DNA from: Bryobacterales bacterium
GTDB lineage: Bacteria; Acidobacteriota; Terriglobia; Bryobacterales; Bryobacteraceae
Reading direction: 5' to 3'
Assembly: GCA_003142355.1 (NCBI GenBank)
Contig: PLMF01000264.1
Location: 36,641-42,440 of the forward strand
Length of the DNA: 5,800 bases
The stretch's first letter is position 1, and each line of letters starts with the position of its first letter. The position numbers were made by a program, and so were the translations under genes. Below the pieces are notes generated by a model, which saw only the letters and a program-made list of their open reading frames with translations, did not search any database and had not been told where the DNA came from. Shown here piece by piece: positions 1 to 4,968 of the stretch.

Positions 1-162
1 GGAGAAGTGTTCGGAGAAGATCGCTTGAAGGAACTGTTGATGAAGTACGCGCGCGCGGATTCGTCGGAACTCATCGCGCGCACCATGGAAGCCGTGGTCC
101 ATTGGACCGGCTCTTCCGAGTTGCAGGACGACATGACCATGGTGGTGGCGCGGCGCATATGA
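1..162 (+). CDS. PP2C/SpoIIE-type serine phosphatase, C-terminal end (partial)
   Basis: The first 53 codons of the window are open in frame 1 and end at TGA 160-162; the start lies upstream of the window. The peptide begins GEVFGEDRLKELL and ends LQDDMTMVVARRI. The Asp-Asp followed by T-x-V-V-x-R close to the C-terminus is the last metal-binding motif of SpoIIE/RsbU-like PPM phosphatases, and G-x-x-F-G-x-x-R-L is the segment that usually precedes it. Proteins of this family dephosphorylate anti-sigma-factor antagonists or related signalling proteins, often with sensory domains at the N-terminus, which cannot be seen here. The stop codon overlaps the nnrD start as ATGA, so the two genes are probably co-translated. 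The domain call is fairly sure from the motif; the substrate and full architecture are unknown. Confidence 0.8.
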   Translation, partial: GEVFGEDRLKELLMKYARADSSELIARTMEAVVHWTGSSELQDDMTMVVARRI

Positions 163-1652
163 AAGTCCTGACCGCGGCTCAAATGCGCGAGGTGGACCGG
201 CGGACGGCCGGGATGGGAATTCCCGGCATCGTCCTGATGGAAAACGCCGGGCATCGCGTGGTGGAATTGCTGGCGGAACGTTTCGCGCCGCTCCCCGCCC
301 AGCGCATCGTGGTGCTGTGCGGCAAGGGGAACAACGGCGGCGACGGCCTGGTGGTCGCGCGGCAGCTTCACACGCGCTTCCACCCGCAAGCGCTCGACGT
401 GGTGCTGCTGGCGGCCCCCGAGGAGCTGAAGGGCGATGCGGCGGCGAACTATCAAATGCTGGCGGCCTGCGGCTGCCCGGTTTGGCGCGAGATTCCGGCA
501 GAAGCGCGCCTGGCCACCCTGGTGGTGGATGCGCTGCTGGGAACCGGCATCAGCGGCCCTGCCACGGGCGCCATGCTGGAGGGCATCCGCGAAATCAACG
601 GCGGCTTTCCGCTGGCCAAGGTAGTGGCGGTGGATATTCCATCGGGGATGCCGAGCGATTCTGGCGAGCCGGTAGGCGAATTCGCGCGCGCCGATTACAC
701 GGTGACGTTCACCGCGCCCAAAATGGGCCAAGTGCTGCCGCCGAATTGCGATGGCGTGGGCGAGCTGGTGGTGGGGCCCATCGGCAGCCCGCCGGAGTTG
801 TACGAGGATGTCTGGCTTTCGCTGCTCGCCCCGGAGATGTTCGAGGAACTGCTCGAGCCGCGACCTCCAGGCGGGCATAAGGGAACGTTCGGCCACGTGC
901 TGGTAGTGGCGGGATCGCGCCAAAAGAGCGGCGCCGCCGCCATGGCCGGGCTGGGCGCGCTGCGCGCGGGCGCGGGGCTGGTGACGGTGGCTTCGGCCGC
1001 CAGTGCCATTCCGGTAATCGCGGCGCACGCCCCGGAGCTGATGACGGCGCCGATCGACGATCTGGACCACCTCGTCGAAGGCAAGACCGTGATCGCGATG
1101 GGGCCCGGTCTGGGCCGCGGTCCCGATATCGAAGCCCTGGTGACGCGCGCCGTCGCGGAGTTCGCGCAGCCGATGGTGCTGGATGCCGATGCCTTGGTGG
1201 GGCATGCCTTTAGCTTGCCCGGCCGGGTAAGAGTTCTGACGCCGCATCCGGGCGAAATGGCGCGTCTCACCGGCAAGACCACCGCTGAAATCCAGAACGA
1301 CCGCGTCGGCGCCGCCCGTGCCTTCGCCATGGACCGCCACGTTACCCTGGTCCTGAAGGGCCAGCGCACGGTGATCGCTTTCCCCGACGGCCGCGTGTGG
1401 ATCAATCCCACGGGCACCCCCGCCATGGGCACCGGCGGAAGCGGCGACGTACTTACCGGGATGATCGCCGGCTTCCTCGCGCAGTTCCCCAGCCAGCCGG
1501 ACCAGGCGGTGGCCGCCGCCGTTTACCTGCACGGGCTGGCGGGCGAAATCGGCGCGCGGGCGCTGGGGGAGAAGTGCCTCATCGCCACCGATGTTTTGCG
1601 GTATCTTCCGGACGCCATGGAGGAGTGTGCCGACGTATCGGACAGCGTCTGA
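159..1652 (+). CDS. nnrD: Bifunctional NAD(P)HX epimerase / ADP-dependent NAD(P)HX dehydratase
   Basis: This 497-residue protein has the full two-domain YjeF architecture of bacterial NnrD. Residues 1 to about 215 form the epimerase (YjeF_N) domain, with GKGNNGGDGLVVAR at 55-68, VDALLGTG at 123-130 and VDIPSG at 158-163. Residues about 235-490 form the ribokinase-like dehydratase domain, with GHKGTFGHVLVVAGS at 239-253, MGPGLG at 314-319, LDADAL at 341-346, TPHPGEMARL at 361-370 and GTGGSGDVLTG at 424-434, including the catalytic Asp430. The enzyme is cytosolic: it interconverts R- and S-NADHX/NADPHX and dehydrates the S form with ADP to regenerate NAD(P)H. I chose ATG 159 because MKVLTAAQMREVD is the normal family N-terminus and it overlaps the upstream stop as ATGA. 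A longer reading from ATG 102 would add 19 non-family residues inside the phosphatase gene. No key motif is missing. Confidence 0.95.
   Translation: MKVLTAAQMREVDRRTAGMGIPGIVLMENAGHRVVELLAERFAPLPAQRIVVLCGKGNNGGDGLVVARQLHTRFHPQALDVVLLAAPEELKGDAAANYQMLAACGCPVWREIPAEARLATLVVDALLGTGISGPATGAMLEGIREINGGFPLAKVVAVDIPSGMPSDSGEPVGEFARADYTVTFTAPKMGQVLPPNCDGVGELVVGPIGSPPELYEDVWLSLLAPEMFEELLEPRPPGGHKGTFGHVLVVAGSRQKSGAAAMAGLGALRAGAGLVTVASAASAIPVIAAHAPELMTAPIDDLDHLVEGKTVIAMGPGLGRGPDIEALVTRAVAEFAQPMVLDADALVGHAFSLPGRVRVLTPHPGEMARLTGKTTAEIQNDRVGAARAFAMDRHVTLVLKGQRTVIAFPDGRVWINPTGTPAMGTGGSGDVLTGMIAGFLAQFPSQPDQAVAAAVYLHGLAGEIGARALGEKCLIATDVLRYLPDAMEECADVSDSV
1619..1623 (+). promoter_or_regulatory. Ribosome binding site supporting the tsaE GTG start
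   Basis: GGAGG lies inside the last codons of nnrD, 3 bases before GTG 1627. The spacing is short, but it is the only purine-rich site near a start that gives a normal TsaE N-terminus. Confidence 0.4.
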
Positions 1653-2049
1653 GGAAGAGACCATTGCCCTGGGAGAGCGGCTGGCACGCACGCTGCCGCC
1701 GCACGGGGTGGTGCTGCTGACCGGCAACCTGGGCGCGGGCAAGACCATACTGGCGAAGGGAATCGTGAGCGGGCTGGGGGCGGCGCCGGCCGAGGAAGTT
1801 TCCAGCCCCACCTTCACCCTGATCCACGAATATGGAAACGGCCGCGTGTACCATGTGGATCTGTACCGCCTGGAAGAGCCGCGGGAATTGGCGACCCTGG
1901 GGCTGGAGGAGCTGTTCGAGCGGGAGGCCATGGTGCTGATCGAATGGGGCGAGCGCTTTGGACGGTTCCTGCCGGCCGAGCGGACCGAGATCCGCATCCG
2001 CGCGGTGGACCACGACGAAAGGGAAATCGAAGTCACCGAAACCTCATGA
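1627..2049 (+). CDS. tsaE: tRNA threonylcarbamoyladenosine biosynthesis ATPase TsaE
   Basis: This is a 140-residue P-loop protein of typical TsaE length. It carries Walker A GNLGAGKT at 33-40, the family motif SSPTFTLIHEY at 59-69, HVDLYRL at 76-82 and IEW at 105-107. TsaE binds TsaB-TsaD in the cytosol, and its ATP hydrolysis is needed for turnover in making t6A37 on ANN-reading tRNAs. GTG 1627 is preferred because it gives about 15 residues before the conserved ALGERLA helix, as in known homologues, and has GGAGG just upstream. ATG 1591 would add 12 atypical residues (MFCGIFRTPWRS). The gene overlaps the nnrD 3' end by 26 bases. Side-by-side NAD(P)HX repair and tsaE genes are common in bacteria, which supports both calls. 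The start is less certain than the function. Confidence 0.93.
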   Translation: MPTYRTASEEETIALGERLARTLPPHGVVLLTGNLGAGKTILAKGIVSGLGAAPAEEVSSPTFTLIHEYGNGRVYHVDLYRLEEPRELATLGLEELFEREAMVLIEWGERFGRFLPAERTEIRIRAVDHDEREIEVTETS

Positions 2050-2837
2050 GCAAACAACCCTGGGCCCTGATTCTGGGCGCGAGCAGCGGGTTCGGCGAGG
2101 CCACCGCGCTGGAACTGGCGCGCGCCGGCATGAACATCTTCGGCGTACACCTCGACCGGCGCGACAAGCTGCCGCACGTCGAAGAAATCCAGGAGCGCAT
2201 CCGCGCGCTGGGGCGCGAGGCGCAGTTCTTCAACTGCAACGCTTCCGACGACGAGATGCGCCAGGACGTGGTGGAGCAGATGCGCCCGCGGCTGGCCGAT
2301 CCGCCGGGCACGCTGCGGGTGCTGATGCATTCCCTCGCCTTCGGCGCGCTGAAGCCGCTGGCCGGCGCGGAGCAGGTGGTTTCCAGGAAGCAGCTCGAAA
2401 TCACCGCGGACACCATGGGCCACTCGCTGGTCTACTGGGTGCAGGACTGCCTGCGGGCGGGTTTTTTCGACGGGGGCGGGCGCGGGCGCATTTTCGCCAT
2501 GACCTCGAGCGGCAGCACGAGAGCCATTCCGAATTACGGCCCGGTGAGCGCGGCCAAGGCCATCATCGAGGCGCACATCCGGCAACTCGCGCTGGAGCTG
2601 GCGCCGGCCGGCATCACCGCCAACGCCATACTGGCGGGCGCTACCGACACCCCCGCGGCGCGCGCGATTCCCGACTACCAGAAGCTGCTGGAGATTGCGC
2701 GCGAGCGCAATCCGCACCAGCGGCTCACCGTGCCGGAAGACGTGGCCAGGTGCATTGCGGCCTTGTGCCACCCGGCGACTTACTGGCTGACCGGCAACAC
2801 CATACACGTGGATGGCGGCGAGAACATCGTAGGATGA
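2046..2837 (+). CDS. Enoyl-ACP-reductase-like SDR (FabL/FabI type)
   Basis: This 263-residue protein is a short-chain dehydrogenase/reductase. The Rossmann glycine motif GASSGFGEA is at 11-19, as in classical SDRs and FabL. The catalytic region TSSGSTRAIPNYGPVSAAK at 153-171 places Tyr164 and Lys171 seven residues apart (Y-x6-K), which is the enoyl-ACP reductase pattern rather than the usual Y-x3-K. HSLAFG at 95-100 replaces the classical NNAG and resembles the FabI HSIAFA motif. The C-terminus has LTGNTIHVDGG at 248-258. The likely role is NAD(P)H-dependent reduction of trans-2-enoyl-ACP in the last step of fatty acid elongation, closest in style to Bacillus FabL. ATG 2046 overlaps the tsaE stop as ATGA, and no good Shine-Dalgarno is seen, so translation is probably coupled. 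It could instead reduce another enoyl or hydroxy substrate; cofactor preference cannot be read. Confidence 0.8.
   Translation: MSKQPWALILGASSGFGEATALELARAGMNIFGVHLDRRDKLPHVEEIQERIRALGREAQFFNCNASDDEMRQDVVEQMRPRLADPPGTLRVLMHSLAFGALKPLAGAEQVVSRKQLEITADTMGHSLVYWVQDCLRAGFFDGGGRGRIFAMTSSGSTRAIPNYGPVSAAKAIIEAHIRQLALELAPAGITANAILAGATDTPAARAIPDYQKLLEIARERNPHQRLTVPEDVARCIAALCHPATYWLTGNTIHVDGGENIVG
2831..2834 (+). promoter_or_regulatory. Ribosome binding site of the phosphoesterase gene
   Basis: AGGA lies 7 bases before ATG 2842 and overlaps the final codons of the upstream reductase gene. It favours ATG 2842 over the adjacent in-frame ATG 2845, although both are possible. Confidence 0.5.
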
Positions 2838-2841
2838 GCGT

Positions 2842-3642
2842 ATGATGCGACGGATTCTATTGGCGCTGGCGTTTGCCGCGACGCTCGCGGCGCAGACGTT
2901 CATCCAGATGTCCGACCCGCAGTTCGGGATGTACGCCGACAACAAAGGGTTCGAGCACGAGACCGCCAACTTCGAGTTTGCAGTGGCGACGGCCAACCGC
3001 CTGAAGCCCGCGTTCGTGGTGCTGACGGGCGACCTGGTCAACGCGGCGGGCGACGCGGCGCAAATCGCGGAATTCAAGCGCGTAGCCGCCAGGCTGAACC
3101 CCAACATCCGCCTGTTCCTCATGCCGGGGAATCACGACGTAGGAAACGAGCCCACCAAAGAATCGCTGACGAAATACCGCGAGCAATTCGGGCCGGACTA
3201 CTACACGTTCCGCGTGGGTGACATTACCGGAATCGCGCTGAATTCGAACCTGGAGAAGGGCGCGCTAAACGTTCCCGACGAAGCAGCCAAAATGGAGGCG
3301 TGGTTGCAAACCGAATTGGCCAAGTCGCAGCGGGACAAACACGTTATCGTGTTCCAGCATATTCCGTTTTTCCTCAACGATCCGAACGAAGAAGACCGGT
3401 ACGAGAATATCCCGCGCGAAACCCGCCAGCGCTATCTGAAGATACTTCACGAGTACGGCGTAAAGCAGGTCTTCGCGGGCCACTACCACAGCACCTCAGA
3501 GGCGCGCGACGGCGATCTGGAGATGATCACCACCGGCCCGGTGGGGAAGCCTGTGCCCCCGGCGCGATCGGGCATGCGGATCGTGACCGTCTCGGCGGCC
3601 GGGGTGACCCACAAATACCACGACTTCGGAGACCTCCCATAG
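2842..3642 (+). CDS. Exported calcineurin-like metallophosphoesterase, CPPED1 type
   Basis: The 266-residue protein begins with a signal peptide (MMRRILLALAFAATLAAQ; cleavage probably near residues 17-18), so it is likely periplasmic or secreted. The mature part carries the metallophosphoesterase motifs in order: DPQFG at 25-29, GDLVNA at 63-68, GNHD at 96-99, QHIP at 172-175 and GHYH at 213-216. The first motif has D-x-Q rather than the usual D-x-H, which is typical of the CPPED1 branch, so the dimetal site should be intact. Family members hydrolyse phosphate esters, and human CPPED1 acts on phosphoprotein; the bacterial substrate is unknown. The gene begins 4 bases after the reductase stop and is the last gene of the operon before the hairpin region. 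A lipoprotein is unlikely, as no lipobox Cys is present. Confidence 0.88.
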   Translation: MMRRILLALAFAATLAAQTFIQMSDPQFGMYADNKGFEHETANFEFAVATANRLKPAFVVLTGDLVNAAGDAAQIAEFKRVAARLNPNIRLFLMPGNHDVGNEPTKESLTKYREQFGPDYYTFRVGDITGIALNSNLEKGALNVPDEAAKMEAWLQTELAKSQRDKHVIVFQHIPFFLNDPNEEDRYENIPRETRQRYLKILHEYGVKQVFAGHYHSTSEARDGDLEMITTGPVGKPVPPARSGMRIVTVSAAGVTHKYHDFGDLP

Positions 3643-3646
3643 TGGC

Positions 3647-3687
3647 GCAGGCACTCCTGCCTGCCGCGTCCCGACTCATCGGGACGC
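3647..3687. terminator. Tandem stem-loops between convergent genes (possible bidirectional terminator or palindromic repeat)
   Basis: Two perfect stem-loops are separated by one base. The first pairs GCAGGCA (3647-3653) with TGCCTGC (3658-3664) around loop CTCC. The second pairs GCGTCCCGA (3666-3674) with TCGGGACGC (3679-3687) around loop CTCA. They fill the 59-base gap between two convergent genes, where a terminator for both is expected. Neither side has a clear T-tract, so a classic rho-independent terminator is not proven. A dispersed palindromic repeat is the main alternative. Confidence 0.45.
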
Positions 3688-3701
3688 TCCGTACAGCCGC
3701 C

Positions 3702-4391
3702 CTACTCCGACGGCACATGGAAGGTCCCCAGAAAACCGCTGCGGCGGGGACCGTTGCTCCAGGTTTCGCCCAAGCCATCGCCCTGGTAGGAATCCGCCAG
3801 CGCATAAGCCGGCATGGCGTGGTCGAGATCGGTCAGCGGCGGGTACCATACGTCTTCGTTGCCGCAGGTGTGGTCGGTAGCTTGCATGGCGCGCGTCTGG
3901 ATGGCTGCCAGCGAGCCGGCCGTGAGTTTGGCCGCGCCGCCGTGGATATTGCCGTCCTGGATGGTCAGCTCGATGGGAGCGTAGTCGACCTGCACGACGT
4001 CCCCGAGCAGCGCGCCGCCCATGTGCCTGGCGAAGCTCTGGAGCGCCAGGCGCTGCTCGGCATCCGCGCGGCTGTCGACGATCAGGACCGCCCTCACGGC
4101 GTTGACCGGCTCATACACGTTGCCGAGGGTGTGCTCGGAGCGAATGACTCCGACCACCGAGAGCCCATCCAGGCTCACGCCCTGCCAACTGCCGCCAGTG
4201 ATCTTCCAGCCGAACACCGCCTCCTTGCCGTTCATCTCCACCTCGCCGTTGGCAAAACACGGCCCGGTGAAGACGTCCGCGGTGCGGGCTTCAATGTAGT
4301 TTCCGGAAACGCCGCGGGCCGGAAGCCCCGCAGCCAATGAGATAGAAGCAGCCGCCGACACGACGACCGCCATACGCATAAGTTTCAGCAT
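3702..4391 (-). CDS. Exported DUF1326-family protein of unknown function
   Basis: This 229-residue protein starts with a signal peptide (MLKLMRMAVVVSAAASISLAAG, about 1-22). The mature part looks like DUF1326: VSGNYIEARTADVFTGPC at 28-45, then GGSWQGVSLDGLSVVGVI at 66-83, the AVLIVDSRADAEQRLAL strand-helix at 101-117, and a C-terminal GPRRSGFLGTF at 214-224. Many family members carry a cluster of cysteines in the first motif (near E-x-C-x-C). Here only Cys45 remains in that region, with a second lone Cys176 in HTCGNEDVWYPP, so a disulfide or metal role for this pair is possible but speculative. ATG 4391 is supported by a good ribosome site; ATGs at residues 5 and 7 are alternatives. The gene converges with the phosphoesterase and diverges from arsR. 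Its function is not known. Confidence 0.75.
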   Translation of the reverse strand: MLKLMRMAVVVSAAASISLAAGLPARGVSGNYIEARTADVFTGPCFANGEVEMNGKEAVFGWKITGGSWQGVSLDGLSVVGVIRSEHTLGNVYEPVNAVRAVLIVDSRADAEQRLALQSFARHMGGALLGDVVQVDYAPIELTIQDGNIHGGAAKLTAGSLAAIQTRAMQATDHTCGNEDVWYPPLTDLDHAMPAYALADSYQGDGLGETWSNGPRRSGFLGTFHVPSE

Positions 4392-4399
4392 CCCAGTTT

Positions 4400-4407
4400 T
4401 CCCCCTT
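4400..4407 (-). promoter_or_regulatory. Ribosome binding site of the DUF1326 gene
   Basis: Read on the minus strand the site is AAGGGGGA, ending 8 bases before ATG 4391. This is a good position and supports the first of three closely spaced ATGs. Confidence 0.6.
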
Positions 4408-4448
4408 AGGGTTTTTAGATGATTTCCCCAGGGCCTCCGACGCCTTTA

Positions 4449-4454
4449 TTTATA
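4449..4454 (-). promoter_or_regulatory. Candidate -10 element of the DUF1326 gene
   Basis: The minus strand reads TATAAA within an AT-rich run about 58 bases before the start codon. The best -35-like hexamer, TTGCGT (plus 4475-4480), is 20 bases away, which is too far for a standard sigma-70 promoter. It overlaps the -35 of the divergent arsR promoter, so binding of RNA polymerase to the two may compete. This is a tentative call. Confidence 0.25.
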
Positions 4455-4471
4455 CAAGTTTCGTACCTCGC

Positions 4472-4501
4472 TTGACGCAAATATCGAGCGTGTGATATCG
4501 T
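4472..4501 (+). promoter_or_regulatory. Putative sigma-70-type promoter of the arsRDA operon
   Basis: A strong -35 box TTGACG (4472-4477) is followed after 18 bases by a weaker -10, TATCGT (4496-4501). Transcription would start near 4508, about 10 bases before the first possible arsR ATG. The spacer contains an inverted repeat, which fits repression by ArsR. Confidence 0.45.
4481..4498. promoter_or_regulatory. Candidate ArsR operator (ATATC-N8-GATAT)
   Basis: A perfect inverted repeat, ATATC at 4481-4485 and GATAT at 4494-4498 with an 8-base spacer, lies between the -35 and -10 boxes of the arsR promoter. ArsR/SmtB repressors bind AT-rich dyads of about this size in this position and leave when As(III) binds. 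The assignment is from position and symmetry only. Confidence 0.4.
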
Positions 4502-4511
4502 TAATCGACGA
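4498..4511. promoter_or_regulatory. Second dyad at the arsR promoter (TCGT-N6-ACGA)
   Basis: The half-sites TCGT (4498-4501) and ACGA (4508-4511) flank a 6-base spacer across the predicted -10 and transcription start. A dyad of the same length and half-sites occurs before arsD, which makes a shared regulatory role worth considering. Confidence 0.3.
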
Positions 4512-4517
4512 ATAACT

Positions 4518-4916
4518 ATGAGTATGACGGGAGGGTTCCCGCAACTCAAGAATCAAATGGATAGAGAACAAATTGCTCCCCAGGACGCCCTGTGCTGCGC
4601 TCCGGCTGAACCGCATGCGCCGCCGGACCTTCCAGGGCTTGAGGGTCCCGAAGCCGATGACGAACTTGCGAAGCTGGCCAAAGCGATCGGCCATCCTGCT
4701 CGCGTCCGCATTCTTCGCATGTTGTCGCAGAAAGAGGCACGGGTTTGCAGTCAAATCGTCGGCGAATTGCCGCTGGCACAATCGACCGTCTCCGAGCACC
4801 TCAGGATTCTCAAGGATGCGGGCTTGGTTCGGAGTAATCAAGACGGCCCTCGTGTTGGGTATTGCATCAACTACAACGTGCTTCGAAAGCTGAAGGCTCT
4901 CGTGGCGATCATTTGA
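4518..4916 (+). CDS. arsR: Arsenic-responsive ArsR/SmtB-family repressor
   Basis: The product is up to 132 residues, with a winged-helix domain at about 48-125: DELAKLAKAIGHPARVRILRML at the start of the fold, and the recognition helix in PLAQSTVSEHLRILKDAGLV at 85-104. It is expected to repress the ars operon until As(III) or Sb(III) binds. The E. coli-type CxC pair at the DNA-binding helix is absent. Cysteines are at 26-27 (adjacent, in the N-terminal tail), 77 (RVCSQIV) and 116 (GYCIN). Cys77 and Cys116, perhaps with the Cys26-Cys27 pair, are the plausible metalloid ligands. It leads arsD and arsA on the same strand, and dyads sit in its promoter. The start is uncertain: ATG 4518 and 4524 have no Shine-Dalgarno, while ATG 4557 would give 119 residues and still keep the CC pair. 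Confidence 0.9.
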   Translation: MSMTGGFPQLKNQMDREQIAPQDALCCAPAEPHAPPDLPGLEGPEADDELAKLAKAIGHPARVRILRMLSQKEARVCSQIVGELPLAQSTVSEHLRILKDAGLVRSNQDGPRVGYCINYNVLRKLKALVAII

Positions 4917-4936
4917 GCATTTCTTTAGCCGGTAAA

Positions 4937-4950
4937 TCGTCTTTTGACGA
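4937..4950. promoter_or_regulatory. Palindrome in the arsR-arsD gap (TCGTC-TTTT-GACGA)
   Basis: A perfect 5-bp inverted repeat with a TTTT loop ends immediately before the arsD ribosome site. It could be a small mRNA hairpin tuning arsD translation, or a second ArsR site, as its outer half-sites match the dyad at 4498-4511. Confidence 0.3.
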
Positions 4951-4957
4951 AAGGTGA
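4951..4957 (+). promoter_or_regulatory. Ribosome binding site of arsD
   Basis: AAGGTGA lies 11 bases before ATG 4969. The spacing is somewhat long, but no other purine-rich site is nearby and the start gives the normal ArsD N-terminus. Confidence 0.5.
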
Positions 4958-4968
4958 ATTGAATAGAT

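Noticed and set aside
695..1432. Long minus-strand reading frame of 245 codons opposite nnrD
   Set aside because: It lies wholly under a clear nnrD, is rich in Ser/Pro/Arg from GC-biased antisense codons, and has no recognisable domain.
1944..2045. Upstream extension of the reductase gene to ATG 1944
   Set aside because: The added 34 residues are Arg-rich out-of-frame tsaE sequence; ATG 2046 gives a normal SDR N-terminus and an ATGA overlap.
3300..4340. Plus-strand open frame of 346 codons spanning the phosphoesterase end and the DUF1326 gene
   Set aside because: It crosses two well-supported genes and the hairpin region in a wrong frame; its sequence is low-complexity Arg/Ala/Gly and matches no family.
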